Part shown: piece after piece, positions 9,819 through 18,985 of the stretch | Layout of the letters: every line of letters starts with the position of its first letter | Numbering within the stretch: position 1 is the first letter of the stretch | Translations under genes and position numbers: made by a program | Source: Roseateles toxinivorans | GTDB lineage: Bacteria; Pseudomonadota; Gammaproteobacteria; Burkholderiales; Burkholderiaceae_C | DNA: 64,000 nucleotides | NCBI GenBank assembly: GCA_945898095.1 | Contig: CAMDHE010000001.1 | Coordinates: forward strand, 1 to 64,000 | Direction: 5' to 3' | The notes under the pieces: model-generated | The model's database searches: none | Told to the model about the DNA's origin: nothing | The model's input: the letters and a program-made list of their open reading frames with translations, nothing else

Positions 9819-10864
9819 GCGCGCAAGTGAACGAAATCGGACGCGGGGCCAACAACAGATCCGAAGGTGTCTGGGCGGCCAGCTGGCGCCGCATGCGCAG
9901 CGACCGGGTGGGCATCAGCGCGATGGTCGTCGTCGGCCTGTTCCTGCTGCTGGTGATCACCTCGAGCAGCGGCCTGCTGGCCAAGGATTGGCAGAGCGAA
10001 GTCGGCGTGCCGAATGCGCCGCCGACGCTGCTCGGCCCGGCGCCACCCGAGGCAACCGGGACGATCGCTGTACCGAAAGGCCCGAATGTCGACCTCAGCG
10101 ACATCGACCCGCTGGCACCGAGATACAAGGAATGGGACGAACGCGCGGCCAAGTTCAAGACCGTCGATACGGTGAAGGCCGAGACCTTGCCTTTCGGCGG
10201 CGACCGGCTGGGACGCGATGTGCTGTCCAAGGCGATCAAGGGGGCTGAAGTCTCGATCATGGTCGGCCTGCTGGCGGCGGTCGTCGCCACCATCATCGGC
10301 ACCGTGCTCGGCGCGCTGTCGGGCTTTTTCGGCGGCCGCGTCGGCGACCTGCTGGAATGGCTCTACAACGTCTTCACCGCCATCCCCGGCATCCTCTTGA
10401 TCTTCGCCTTCGCGGTGATTTTCGGCCGCGGCGTGCTGTCGGTGGTGATGATCCTGGGGCTGGCCGGCTGGCCCGGCATCTACCGTTTGATCAGGGCCGA
10501 GTTCATCAAGCATTCGGTGCGCGAATATGTGCGCTCGGCCGAAGCGATCGGCGCCTCGAAGATGTCGCGGATGTTCAAACATATTCTGCCCAACGTCTCG
10601 CATGTGGCGCTGGTGCAGTTGTCGCTGCATGTGGTGGGCTTCATCAAGAGTGAAGTGATCCTGTCCTATCTGGGGCTGGGCGTCGGTGTCGATCAGGTGT
10701 CATGGGGCACGATGCTGGCCGAGTCGCAGTCGGAGTTGATCCTTGGCTACTGGTGGCAGCTGGCGGCAGTGACTGCCTTCATGGCGCTGTTCGTGACCGC
10801 TTTCGCGCTGTTCACCGACGCGCTGCGCGATGCGCTCGATCCGAAGTTGCGGGGCCTGGAATGA
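9815..10864 (+). CDS. ABC transporter permease, DppC/OppC (YejE-like) family
   Basis: 349 residues, partner of the preceding permease. The first membrane segment lies near residues 30-50. A long periplasmic stretch of about 90 residues follows, rich in Pro and charged residues and ending in PFGGDRLGRDVLS, the hallmark of OppC/DppC proteins. Five further membrane segments follow, with the EAA loop EYVRSAEAIGASKMSRMFKHI at about residues 235-255. The start overlaps the upstream permease by 4 bases. A gap of about 100 bases with a strong hairpin separates it from the ATPase gene, so ATPase levels could be set separately. Confidence 0.94.
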   Translation: MSAQVNEIGRGANNRSEGVWAASWRRMRSDRVGISAMVVVGLFLLLVITSSSGLLAKDWQSEVGVPNAPPTLLGPAPPEATGTIAVPKGPNVDLSDIDPLAPRYKEWDERAAKFKTVDTVKAETLPFGGDRLGRDVLSKAIKGAEVSIMVGLLAAVVATIIGTVLGALSGFFGGRVGDLLEWLYNVFTAIPGILLIFAFAVIFGRGVLSVVMILGLAGWPGIYRLIRAEFIKHSVREYVRSAEAIGASKMSRMFKHILPNVSHVALVQLSLHVVGFIKSEVILSYLGLGVGVDQVSWGTMLAESQSELILGYWWQLAAVTAFMALFVTAFALFTDALRDALDPKLRGLE

Positions 10865-10899
10865 TGTTTCATGCCGGACTGCGAGAGGCGCGGGTCATC

Positions 10900-10929
10900 C
10901 CCGCATTCCGGCCTGCGGCCGCATGCGGG
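10900..10929. other. Nested inverted repeat inside the ABC operon
   Basis: Between the second permease and the ATPase gene, cccgcat (10900-10906) pairs with atgcggg (10923-10929), and an inner ggcc-tgc-ggcc sits in the loop. No T-run follows, so it does not look like an intrinsic terminator. It may protect the upstream message or uncouple expression, or it may be a REP-like element. Confidence 0.5.
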
Positions 10930-10967
10930 CTATGGATCGGGACGGCCTTGAATTGATTGAGAAAACC

Positions 10968-12662
10968 ATGCTTTTAAGTATCCAGGACCTGAAAGTTTCG
11001 TTCCGCATGGGCCGCGTCGGCGGTCAGATGCAGCATCAATCGGCCGTCAAGGGCGTCAGCTTTGACATCCCCGAGCATGGCACCGTCGCACTGGTGGGCG
11101 AATCGGGCTCGGGCAAGAGCGTTACCGCGATGTCGATCCTGAATTTGCTACCCGACAACGCCGAGCGCCAGGGCCGGATCATGTTCCAGGGGCGCGATCT
11201 GCTGCAGGCCAAGACGGCCGAGCTGCAATCGATCCGCGGGCGCGAGATCGCCTGTGTCTTCCAGGATCCGATGACTTCGCTGAACCCGGTGTTCACCGTC
11301 GCCGAGCAGATCTGCGAGACCCTGATCAGGCATATGGGCATGAGCCGGCGCCAGGCGCTGACGCGCGCGGGCGAGTTGCTCGACGAGGTCGGTATCCCGG
11401 AGCCGCAGCGCCGGCTGAAGTCCTATCCGCATGAGTTGTCGGGTGGCCAACAACAACGGGTGATGATCGCGGTGGCGCTGGCCTGCAGCCCGAAGCTGTT
11501 GATCGCCGACGAGCCAACAACCGCACTCGACGTAACGATCCAGCGCCAGGTGATGGAACTGCTCGGACGGCTGAAGGAAACGCACCGGATGAGCATGCTG
11601 TTCATCTCGCATGACCTGGGCCTGGTCGGCGAGATCGCTGACGATGTGGTGGTGATGCGCGCCGGTGTGATCCGCGAGCAAGCCCCGGTGGCCGACATCT
11701 TCAGCCAGCCACAGGACAGCTACACCAAGGCGCTGCTGGCCTGCCGCCCATCGCTGACCGAGAACCCGGCCAGGTTGATGGTCATCGACGACCATATCGC
11801 CGGCCAGCAGGGTCAACTCAAGTCCCAGGGCCTGGCCAAGGCCAAGGACCCCGAGGCAGAAGTGATCCTCGAAGCGCGGGGCCTGAAAAAGAGCTTTTAC
11901 TTCAGGACCGGCTTGTTCAAGAAAACCGAGTTCAAGGCGGTCAAGGAAGTCAACTTCAAGCTGCGCCGCGGCCATACGCTGGGCATCGTCGGCGAATCGG
12001 GGTCGGGCAAGACGACGATGGGCTTGACGCTATTGCGCCTGCATGAGCCCTCGGGTGGAGAAGTGCTGTTTGAAGGCCAGGACTTGCTGAAGATGAGCGG
12101 CAATGACTGGCAAAAGATGCGCCGCCGCATCCAGGTCGTGTTCCAGAATCCCTATGCCTCGCTGAACCCGCGCTTCACCATCAGCCAGACCTTGCTCGAA
12201 CCGATGGAGATCCACCAGATCGGTGTCGATATGGCAGACCGGCAGGCCCGCGCCAGCGCCTTGCTGATCAAGGTCGGGCTCGACGACAGCGCGTTGAACA
12301 AATATCCGCATGAATTCTCCGGCGGCCAGCGCCAGCGCATCGCGATCGCGCGCTGCCTGACGCTGAACCCTGAAGTGCTGGTGCTCGACGAGGCGGTATC
12401 GGCACTTGATGTGTCGGTGCAGGCCCAGGTGCTGAATCTGCTGAAGGACCTGCAGGACGAGTTCGGCCTGTCCTATATCTTCATCAGCCATGACCTGGCC
12501 GTGGTCAAGTTCATCTCCGACGAAGTGCTGGTGATGCAGAACGGCGATGTGGTCGAGCAAAACAATACCCAGGAGCTGCTGGCCAGGCCCCAACAGGACT
12601 ACACGCGCCGCCTGCTCGGCGCCATACCGCGCGGCTACCAGGCCAGGCCGGCCGCTGTCTGA
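10968..12662 (+). CDS. Fused double-ATPase subunit of peptide-type ABC importer (OppDF/YejF-like)
   Basis: 564 residues holding two complete ABC ATPase domains in one chain, as in YejF and other fused OppD-OppF proteins. Domain 1 has Walker A GESGSGKS at residues 44-51, signature LSGGQQQRV and Walker B LLIADEPTTALD. Domain 2 starts near residue 300 with GESGSGKT, FSGGQRQRIAIA and VLVLDEAVSALD. All key residues are present. The ATG at 10968 is chosen because MLLSIQDLKVSF is the usual N-terminus; an open extension upstream carries no homology. It is the third plus-strand gene of the locus, and no second ATPase gene is needed. Confidence 0.94.
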   Translation: MLLSIQDLKVSFRMGRVGGQMQHQSAVKGVSFDIPEHGTVALVGESGSGKSVTAMSILNLLPDNAERQGRIMFQGRDLLQAKTAELQSIRGREIACVFQDPMTSLNPVFTVAEQICETLIRHMGMSRRQALTRAGELLDEVGIPEPQRRLKSYPHELSGGQQQRVMIAVALACSPKLLIADEPTTALDVTIQRQVMELLGRLKETHRMSMLFISHDLGLVGEIADDVVVMRAGVIREQAPVADIFSQPQDSYTKALLACRPSLTENPARLMVIDDHIAGQQGQLKSQGLAKAKDPEAEVILEARGLKKSFYFRTGLFKKTEFKAVKEVNFKLRRGHTLGIVGESGSGKTTMGLTLLRLHEPSGGEVLFEGQDLLKMSGNDWQKMRRRIQVVFQNPYASLNPRFTISQTLLEPMEIHQIGVDMADRQARASALLIKVGLDDSALNKYPHEFSGGQRQRIAIARCLTLNPEVLVLDEAVSALDVSVQAQVLNLLKDLQDEFGLSYIFISHDLAVVKFISDEVLVMQNGDVVEQNNTQELLARPQQDYTRRLLGAIPRGYQARPAAV

Positions 12663-12750
12663 ACCCTTGTGACCGATGCTTGTGACCCCTGACATGCAGC
12701 GGTCGCCTGACTCTGTTACTGTCCCGGGTTGACAAGAGAGGGACGCCGAC

Positions 12751-14277
12751 ATGAGCGACCGTACCAAGCGCCTGAGCGCATTCACCGGTCCTGAGCTGAG
12801 CGGGATTCGCCGCGGCATCGAAAAGGAAAGCCTGCGCTCGCTGCCCAACGGCATGCTGGCGCTGACACCACATCCGTTGGCGCTGGGTTCGGCGCTGACT
12901 CATCCGCATATCACTACCGACTATTGCGAGTCACAGATCGAGTTGATCACCGGCGTGCATGCCGGGGTCGACGCCTGCCTGCAGGAGCTGACCGAGTTGC
13001 ACCAGGCGGTTTATCAAACGCTGGGCGCCGGCCCTGAGGCAGAGCGCTTGTGGGTCGACAGCATGCCTTGCGGACTGCCCACCGACGAGACAATCCCGCT
13101 CGGCCGCTATGGCAAATCAAATATCGGCCGCTTGAAGAGCGTCTACCGCATGGGCCTGGGTCAGCGCTATGGCAGACGCATGCAGACGATCTCGGGCATC
13201 CATTACAACTGGTCGATGCCTGGCGTGACGAGCGAAGAATATTTCGGCCTGATTCGCAATTTCCGCCGCCACAGCTTTTTGCTGCTCTATCTGTTCGGCG
13301 CCTCGCCGGCGCTTTGTTCGAGCTTCGTCAAGGGCCGCAAGCATCAGTTGCAGCGCCTGGGCAACCACACCAACTACCTGCCCCACGCGACTTCGCTGCG
13401 GATGGGCCGGCTCGGCTATCAAAGCGATGCCCAGGCCTCGCTATCGGTCAGCTACAACAGCCTGGAAAGCTATGCCGCCTCGCTGCAGGACGCACTGACC
13501 CGACCTTATCCGCCTTATGAGGCGATCGGCATCCGCAACCCGGGCGGCGATTACAACCAACTCAGCACCAGCTTGCTGCAGATCGAAAACGAGTTCTACG
13601 GCAGCATCCGCCCGAAGCGCGTGATCCGGCCCGGAGAGCGTCCGCTGAATGCGCTGCGCGAGCGCGGCGTCGAATATGTCGAAGTGCGTTGCATGGATCT
13701 CGACCCGTTCGAGCCGATCGGCATTGCGGCCCAGACAGTCCGTTTTCTCGATGTGTTCCTGTTGCATTGCCTGAGCAGCGACAGCAAGCCCGACAGCGTG
13801 GCTGAAATCAGCGCCCTGGGACGTAACCAGCACAAGGTGGCCGAACATGGCCGCGAACCCTTGCTGCAGCTCGAATGCCCGGACGGCGGCATGCGGGGGA
13901 TGCATGACTGGGGTCAGGCCTTGCTGGCTGAGTGCGAACCGATGGCCGACGCGCTGGACGCTGCCCATGGCGGCCAGCAATACAGCGAGGCGCTGGCGGC
14001 CGCAAAACAGCGACTCGACCAGCCGCAAACCACCCCGTCGGCGCGGGTGCTGAAGGCGATGGCCGAGGACTTCGGCGATTGCTTTGTCGATTTCGCGCGC
14101 CTGCAATCAGAACAGACCCGCCAGCAGCTGCTCGCCATGCCTTTCGACAAGGCGATGGCGCAGCGCTTTGCCCGGATGGCGCAGCAATCGCAGGCGGCAC
14201 AGGCCGACATCGAAGCGCTTGATTCAATGCCTTTCGAGAACTTTCGCCAGCAATATCTGTCGGCTGCGGCAGTCTGA
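12751..14277 (+). CDS. gshA: Glutamate-cysteine ligase
   Basis: 508 residues, close to the Escherichia coli-type enzyme. It makes gamma-glutamylcysteine, the first and rate-limiting step of glutathione synthesis, in the cytoplasm with ATP. Recognisable blocks are RRGIEKESLR near the N-terminus (residues 19-28), TDYCESQIELIT for metal and glutamate binding, and SGIHYNWSMP near residue 150, followed by NPGGDYNQLSTS near 270. A purine-rich GAGAGGGA lies 8-9 bases before the ATG. The stop codon overlaps the start of the nuclease gene by one base (TGATG). No gshB is present in the window. Confidence 0.96.
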   Translation: MSDRTKRLSAFTGPELSGIRRGIEKESLRSLPNGMLALTPHPLALGSALTHPHITTDYCESQIELITGVHAGVDACLQELTELHQAVYQTLGAGPEAERLWVDSMPCGLPTDETIPLGRYGKSNIGRLKSVYRMGLGQRYGRRMQTISGIHYNWSMPGVTSEEYFGLIRNFRRHSFLLLYLFGASPALCSSFVKGRKHQLQRLGNHTNYLPHATSLRMGRLGYQSDAQASLSVSYNSLESYAASLQDALTRPYPPYEAIGIRNPGGDYNQLSTSLLQIENEFYGSIRPKRVIRPGERPLNALRERGVEYVEVRCMDLDPFEPIGIAAQTVRFLDVFLLHCLSSDSKPDSVAEISALGRNQHKVAEHGREPLLQLECPDGGMRGMHDWGQALLAECEPMADALDAAHGGQQYSEALAAAKQRLDQPQTTPSARVLKAMAEDFGDCFVDFARLQSEQTRQQLLAMPFDKAMAQRFARMAQQSQAAQADIEALDSMPFENFRQQYLSAAAV

Positions 14278-15026
14278 TGCAGTCGCGCAAAAGCCTGGTC
14301 ATCGCCGCGATTTTCATTCTTTGCGCCGCCTTCCAAAGCAGCCATGCTGCAGAAGATTTCTCCAACTGCTCGCAGTTCTTCGTCAATGCCAAGCCGCCGA
14401 TCGTGGCCGCTCAGCCCCAGCAGCGTGCGCTTTGCTATGACGCCTTCGCGATCCTGCATTCCGGGGCCAGCAAGACAGCGGTTTTTGTTGCTCAAAAGCT
14501 GAACCGCGAGGCGGTGGCCGATGCCGGTGAAAAGCGCACCAAGCGCTTTTTTTCGGACGCCAGATTACGCAGTTCAGAGCGCGCCAACCTGAATGATTAC
14601 AAAGGCAGCGGCTTCGATCGAGGCCATCTGGCACCCGCTGGAGATATGCCGACAGCGCAGGCGATGGCGCAAAGCTTTTCGCTGGCCAATATGGTGCCGC
14701 AAGCGCCTGAACATAACCGGGGTGTCTGGGCCAAGACGGTCGAACAGGCGACGCGCAACTACGCATCACGCGCCGCCGGCAATGTCTATGTCATCACCGG
14801 CCCGGTCTTCAGCCCGAGCATCGCGCAGAGCCCGGCGATCGGCGCGGGCCAGGTCCGGGTGCCGAAGTATTTGTTCAAGCTCGTCTATGACGAGCAGAAA
14901 AATCGCGCCTGGGCCCATTGGCATGAAAATTCCGACCTGACGCAAGGCAGCATGCCGATTAGTTATGCCGAGTTGGTCAAACGCACCGGCATCAACTTCC
15001 TGCCAGGAACGAATCCGCTCGATTGA
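14277..15026 (+). CDS. Secreted DNA/RNA non-specific endonuclease (DRGH family)
   Basis: 249 residues with a signal peptide (hydrophobic core 7-20, probable cleavage after SHA at residue 24), so it acts in the periplasm or outside the cell. The catalytic DRGH motif is at 114-117, His117 being the general base, and LANMVPQ supplies the conserved magnesium-binding Asn at about 138. This is the beta-beta-alpha-metal nuclease fold of the Serratia nuclease type, which degrades DNA and RNA. The start overlaps the gshA stop by one base, so it is co-translated with gshA, an odd pairing with no obvious functional logic. No immunity-type partner gene is adjacent, as expected for an exported scavenging nuclease. 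Confidence 0.92.
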   Translation: MQSRKSLVIAAIFILCAAFQSSHAAEDFSNCSQFFVNAKPPIVAAQPQQRALCYDAFAILHSGASKTAVFVAQKLNREAVADAGEKRTKRFFSDARLRSSERANLNDYKGSGFDRGHLAPAGDMPTAQAMAQSFSLANMVPQAPEHNRGVWAKTVEQATRNYASRAAGNVYVITGPVFSPSIAQSPAIGAGQVRVPKYLFKLVYDEQKNRAWAHWHENSDLTQGSMPISYAELVKRTGINFLPGTNPLD

Positions 15027-15044
15027 AGCCAGCTGGCGACCGCA

Positions 15045-15060
15045 CTTGACTCAAGTCAAG
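15045..15060. other. Short hairpin after the nuclease gene
   Basis: cttgac-tcaa-gtcaag forms a perfect 6-bp stem 19 bases after the nuclease stop. No T-run follows. It may be a weak pause or processing site, or chance. Confidence 0.25.
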
Positions 15061-15115
15061 CGCCTTGGCAGGCCGCTATTGCCCAATGCAGCTTGCAAAA
15101 CAGCCGCCGGCATCC

Positions 15116-16111
15116 ATGAGCAACAAGCCTGATTCGACCGACAAGGTCAGCGAGGACGAAATCGCCGCGCTGAAGCCATTCGACGCGGATGCACGCTTCA
15201 AGGATCTGCTGGCGCTCAGCGCTTCGCTACCCCCGCTGCGTTGCGCAGTCGTTCATCCCTGCGACACCGGCTCGCTCAGTGGCGCAATGGCCGCGGCGGC
15301 TCATGGCCTGATCCTGCCAGTCTTGATCGGGCCCGAAGCCCGCCTCCGCCGGCTGGCCGCCGAATCCGACATTGACCTGACCGGCATCGAAATCATCGCC
15401 GTACCGCACAGCCATGCAGCCGCCGAGATGGCGGCGTTGATGGCCGCCAGGGGCGAAGTCGAGATGATGATGAAGGGCAGCCTGCATACCGACGAGTTGA
15501 TCCAGGCGGTGCTGGCCCAGCCAGGCTTGCGCACCGGACGCAGGATGTCGCATCTGTTCCGTTTCGATGTACCGCTCTATCCAAAACCACTGCTGATCAC
15601 CGATGCGGCGCTGAATATCCGCCCGAACTTGCTGGAAAAAGCCGACATCATCCGCAACGCGATCGATTTCGCCCATCTTCTGGGCGTGAAATACCCCAAG
15701 GTGGCGATCCTCTCGGCAGTGGAGACCATCAACCCGGACCTGCCATCGACGATCGATGCGGCAGCGCTATGCAAGATGGCCGATCGTGGCCAGATCACCG
15801 GCGGCATGCTCGAAGGTCCGCTGGCATTCGACAACGCCGTTTCCTTCCGCTCAGCCAAGATCAAACATATCCAATCACCGGTCGCGGGGGCCGCAGATAT
15901 TCTGGTCGTACCTGATCTGGAGTCGGGCAATATGCTGGCCAAGCAGCTCGAATACCTGGCCGGGGCCAGTTGCGCCGGGTTGGTGCTGGGCGCGAGGATC
16001 CCGATCGCCTTGACCAGTCGAGCCGATGGCCCGCTGAACCGGGTCGCATCGGCGCTGCTGGCCCATCTGGCAGCCCACAAGGCACGCCGCGATCGGTCAA
16101 GGCAAGCTTGA
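15116..16111 (+). CDS. Phosphate acetyltransferase / phosphate butyryltransferase-family enzyme
   Basis: 331 residues from the ATG at 15116 (MSNKPD). It covers a single PTA/PTB domain that moves an acyl group between CoA and phosphate. Family features include VVHPCDTGSLSGAMAAA near residues 45-60, MMMKGSLHTDELI near 122-134, RMSHLFRFDVP and GALxxDNAV-like GPLAFDNAVS. An acetate kinase gene follows 8 bases later, so together they interconvert acetyl-CoA and acetate through acetyl phosphate. Many Burkholderiales fuse this domain to a MaoC-type hydratase, but here only the transferase domain exists. Acetyl versus butyryl preference cannot be told from sequence; the kinase partner favours acetyl. 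Confidence 0.9.
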   Translation: MSNKPDSTDKVSEDEIAALKPFDADARFKDLLALSASLPPLRCAVVHPCDTGSLSGAMAAAAHGLILPVLIGPEARLRRLAAESDIDLTGIEIIAVPHSHAAAEMAALMAARGEVEMMMKGSLHTDELIQAVLAQPGLRTGRRMSHLFRFDVPLYPKPLLITDAALNIRPNLLEKADIIRNAIDFAHLLGVKYPKVAILSAVETINPDLPSTIDAAALCKMADRGQITGGMLEGPLAFDNAVSFRSAKIKHIQSPVAGAADILVVPDLESGNMLAKQLEYLAGASCAGLVLGARIPIALTSRADGPLNRVASALLAHLAAHKARRDRSRQA

Positions 16112-16119
16112 CAGCGGCC

Positions 16120-17298
16120 ATGGCCATCCTTGCGGTCAATGCGGGCTCGTCGACGCTGAAATTTTCGGTCTATCCGCTGCTGCACGGCCAGGTTCAAGCC
16201 AGCCTGCTCAGCGGCTGCATCGAAGGACTCGAGCCTGCCGGCATTCCAATGCTCAGCTGGACCGTCGGGGGTCGCCGTCAACAGCGCCAGATCGAGCTTG
16301 GCGCCGAGCAGCGATTTGCCGCAGCGCTGGATTGCCTCAAGGCCTTGCTCGAGGCAGAGAACTCTATTCCTGCGCTCGCAGCGGTTGCCCACCGCGTCGT
16401 CCATGGCGGCCATGAAACCCGCGCCGGCCTGCTCGTCACCGAGGCTTTGCTGGACTATCTGGCACAGTTCAACGCCTTGGCGCCGCTGCATCAGCCACAC
16501 AACCTGCAGGGCATCAGGGCCTTCAGCCAGGCCTTTCCTGGCTTGCCTCAGGTCGCCTGTTTCGACAATGCCTTTCACGCCAGCATGGTCGAAGTCGATT
16601 ACAGCTTCGCCCTGCCGCAATCCTTGACTGATCAAGGCATGCGGCGCTACGGCTTTCACGGCCTGTCCTACCAATATGTGATCTCGGCCTTGCAGCAGCG
16701 CAGCAAGCAGGCCGACGGCCGTGTGCTGATGGCGCATCTGGGTAATGGCGCCAGCCTCTGTGCAGCCCGCCATGGCCGCAGCTGCGCCACCACAATGGGG
16801 TTTTCAACGCTCGACGGCTTGATGATGGGTACGCGCAGCGGATCGATCGATGCCGGCCTGCTGCTTTACCTGATGTCCCAGGGTTGGGATCACGAGCGGC
16901 TGCAAACGCTGCTTTACCGGCAAAGCGGCTTGCTCGGCGTCTCAGGCTTGTCCGCCGACATGCGGCGCTTGCGCAGCGACGGCAGCCAAGCGGCGCGCAA
17001 GGCGATCGACCTATTTACCCACCGGATCCTGCATGAATCAGGAGCCTTGATCGCCTGTCTGGGCGGGCTCGATCTGCTCGCGTTCACAGGCGGCATCGGC
17101 GAGCATGACGCGTTGCTGCGCGCCGATCTATGCGCCAGCCTGGACTGGCTCGGCGTCAAGCTCGATGCCACGCTCAACCAGCAAGCTTGCGGCAGCGAGG
17201 CGATGGCCATTCACCGCCAGGACAGCCTGGTGCAAGTCTGGGTCATACCGACCGACGAAGGCTCGGTCGCCGCCAGACTGGCAGCGGCCTTGCTTTGA
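16120..17298 (+). CDS. ackA: Acetate kinase
   Basis: 392 residues. It transfers phosphate between acetyl phosphate and ADP in the cytoplasm. The N-terminal signature AVNAGSSTLKFSVY holds Asn7, and the second signature is RVVHGGHETRAG near residue 90. Asp in FDNAFHASM near 148, HLGNGASL near 207 and TRSGSIDAGLL near 240 complete the ASKHA-fold active site. The ATG at 16120 gives the standard N-terminus, and the gap to the transferase stop is 8 bases. The pair is a classic acetate node, usable for overflow or for acetate activation. Confidence 0.95.
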   Translation: MAILAVNAGSSTLKFSVYPLLHGQVQASLLSGCIEGLEPAGIPMLSWTVGGRRQQRQIELGAEQRFAAALDCLKALLEAENSIPALAAVAHRVVHGGHETRAGLLVTEALLDYLAQFNALAPLHQPHNLQGIRAFSQAFPGLPQVACFDNAFHASMVEVDYSFALPQSLTDQGMRRYGFHGLSYQYVISALQQRSKQADGRVLMAHLGNGASLCAARHGRSCATTMGFSTLDGLMMGTRSGSIDAGLLLYLMSQGWDHERLQTLLYRQSGLLGVSGLSADMRRLRSDGSQAARKAIDLFTHRILHESGALIACLGGLDLLAFTGGIGEHDALLRADLCASLDWLGVKLDATLNQQACGSEAMAIHRQDSLVQVWVIPTDEGSVAARLAAALL

Positions 17299-17306
17299 CG
17301 CTGGGT

Positions 17307-17687
17307 TCAGAGGCTGCGGACAATGCCGGCCAAGGCAGCGATCAGCAGGGCAAGAATAGGCAGGAAACTGAGCGAGAAACCGAGGGTTCGGCTGGTCGGC
17401 TGCTGGATATATTCCCTGAAATACAAAACCCGGCCGACCAGATAGACCGCGCCGATGCCGGCCATGATTGCGGGCGACCAGTAGGTCGCGGCCAACCAAA
17501 GCGCGGGCAGCAGCACCACCAGCAATTCGAGCGTGTTCATCTGCACCCGGTAATAGCGCTCGAACTGCTCGTTGCCGGTGGTAGCGGGTGCTTTGATCCC
17601 GTAGGTGCCGCGCGCGCGGCCGACCAGAATGGCAAAAACTATGATCTGGAATAGGGCGAGGACGGTGACCAGATGGACGTAGATCAT
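17307..17687 (-). CDS. MAPEG-family membrane protein
   Basis: 126 residues with four hydrophobic helices (roughly 3-22, 52-70, 75-92 and 105-124), the size and layout of the MAPEG superfamily of eicosanoid/glutathione-related membrane proteins. The loop after helix 1 carries FERYYRVQMNTLE, matching the family's conserved E-x-x-x-R-x-x-x-N-x-x-E glutathione-site pattern. Bacterial members are mostly uncharacterised, and glutathione transferase or peroxidase activity is only possible. The ATG at 17687 is backed by CAGGAG 8 bases upstream. It lies 46 bases after the prepilin gene and may be co-transcribed with it. It ends convergently with ackA. Confidence 0.85.
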   Translation of the reverse strand: MIYVHLVTVLALFQIIVFAILVGRARGTYGIKAPATTGNEQFERYYRVQMNTLELLVVLLPALWLAATYWSPAIMAGIGAVYLVGRVLYFREYIQQPTSRTLGFSLSFLPILALLIAALAGIVRSL

Positions 17688-17733
17688 TTGCTGACTCCTG
17701 TTGTTGCGGCTTGCGTGATTGAATTCGAAAAGA

Positions 17734-18153
17734 TCAGCTCTTGACCCAGCCTTTGCTGACACAAGCACCGCTGAATGACCAGACCAGGGTTTGATTATTG
17801 ACGGTCGGTGTCAGCGTGCAGCTGTCAGCCGGCTCAATTCCCCGGTTCGCCTTGGGTAGCGCCGTGATCGCCGCAGTGAGCGCGCGGATCTCGATGCCGG
17901 CCTTGTCGCCCATTGCACCCGGCAACTGGATCCCCAATTTTTCAGCGCTATCGCAACGGCTCAGATCGGTAACGCCGCCATAACAGGCAATTACTGCCTT
18001 CTGCACCGCTTCCATGCCAAGCGTGACCTCGCTGTAAGCACCCTTGCGGATGTAGTCTTGATATTGCGGCACGGCGAAATAGACCAGAATGCCGACGATC
18101 GACAATATCGCCATCAACTCGAGCAGAGTCAGGCCTTTTTGGATGCGCTTCAT
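17734..18153 (-). CDS. Type IV prepilin-like protein
   Basis: 139 residues. The N-terminus is a classical class III signal: the short basic leader MKRIQKG is cut after Gly7, then LTLLELMAI gives Glu at position +5 of the mature protein and a 20-residue hydrophobic helix for membrane anchoring and pilus assembly. The rest is a short globular head with three Cys (in ACYGG, SRCDS and SCTLT) and a fourth near the C-terminus (GACVS), so disulfide loops are likely, as in major pilins. No assembly genes (pilB, pilD, pilQ) lie nearby, so it relies on a system elsewhere. The ribosome binding site is weak. Confidence 0.9.
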   Translation of the reverse strand: MKRIQKGLTLLELMAILSIVGILVYFAVPQYQDYIRKGAYSEVTLGMEAVQKAVIACYGGVTDLSRCDSAEKLGIQLPGAMGDKAGIEIRALTAAITALPKANRGIEPADSCTLTPTVNNQTLVWSFSGACVSKGWVKS

Positions 18154-18271
18154 GGGGGAACAGAACTCCGGGGGAAAAGGTCATCGGCCAACCCATCAAA
18201 GGCTGCACGCCCCGAAGTCTAAGGCGCAAACAGGTCAAACCGCCCTGGCCGACGCAGTTTTTACAAACAGA

Positions 18272-18904
18272 TCAGGCCTGGATGAACTGCACCCTGGCGC
18301 CCGCCAGGTCGATCAGATCGCCGCTTTTCAGCGGGAGCGCTTCAGCCGTCAAGGGTATACCGTTGACAAGCGGGCGTTCATCGCCTTCCAGATGGGCAAT
18401 CGCATAGCCTCCCAGGCGCTTGGTGATGGCCGCGACCTGCGCGCCAGGCTTGCCAAAGGTGGTCACTGACTTGGTCAGCACCAACTCGCGTCCGGCTGCC
18501 AGCCCGGTCAGCACCTTGATGGCAGCGGGTACGACATGGTCGACAGCAGCCCGATCAGAGCTGCTGGCTGAATTGCCGGGCCTGAGGATGGCGGTTCTCT
18601 CATGGTCGGGACTGTCTTCCTGCAAGAACCGGATCTTGTATTTGCCGATGTCGATGTTGTCGCCGTCGATCAGCAGTTGCTTCTTGATCGCCTTGCCGTT
18701 GACATAAGTGCCATTGGTCGAATTCAGATCCTCGATGTAGACATCATTCCCGACTCTGTGCAGCAAGGCATGCTCGCCGCTGACCGCAAGATTGTCGATG
18801 ACGATGTCGTTGTAGGGACGGCGTCCGAGCGCGGTCCTTTCATTCGCGATCGGGACCTCCCTGACCACCATGCCATCGAGTGAAATCACCAATTTGTTCA
18901 TCAT
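18272..18904 (-). CDS. FHA-domain protein with a second, degenerate FHA-like half
   Basis: 210 residues. The first half is a canonical forkhead-associated domain that binds phosphothreonine peptides: Gly27-Arg28, Ser42 and His45 in VSGEH, and Asn64-Gly65 in STNGT are present. The second half (about 118-210) repeats the beta-sandwich pattern (ELVLTKSVTTFGKPG, HLEGDERPLVNG, LKSGDLIDLAGARVQF) but lacks the Arg-Ser-His set, so it is a non-binding copy. GAGG 6 bases before the ATG at 18904 supports the start; a second ATG follows at once. It lies just downstream of a PP2C phosphatase gene on the same strand, suggesting a phosphothreonine switch, though no kinase gene is beside them. Confidence 0.9.
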   Translation of the reverse strand: MMNKLVISLDGMVVREVPIANERTALGRRPYNDIVIDNLAVSGEHALLHRVGNDVYIEDLNSTNGTYVNGKAIKKQLLIDGDNIDIGKYKIRFLQEDSPDHERTAILRPGNSASSSDRAAVDHVVPAAIKVLTGLAAGRELVLTKSVTTFGKPGAQVAAITKRLGGYAIAHLEGDERPLVNGIPLTAEALPLKSGDLIDLAGARVQFIQA

Positions 18905-18985
18905 GCTTGACCTCAGTTCAATGCCTGCAAGGTTGCGGCCCGACGCCGGTGACAGGGACCAACTCAGCGGGATGCGCATGGCCCA

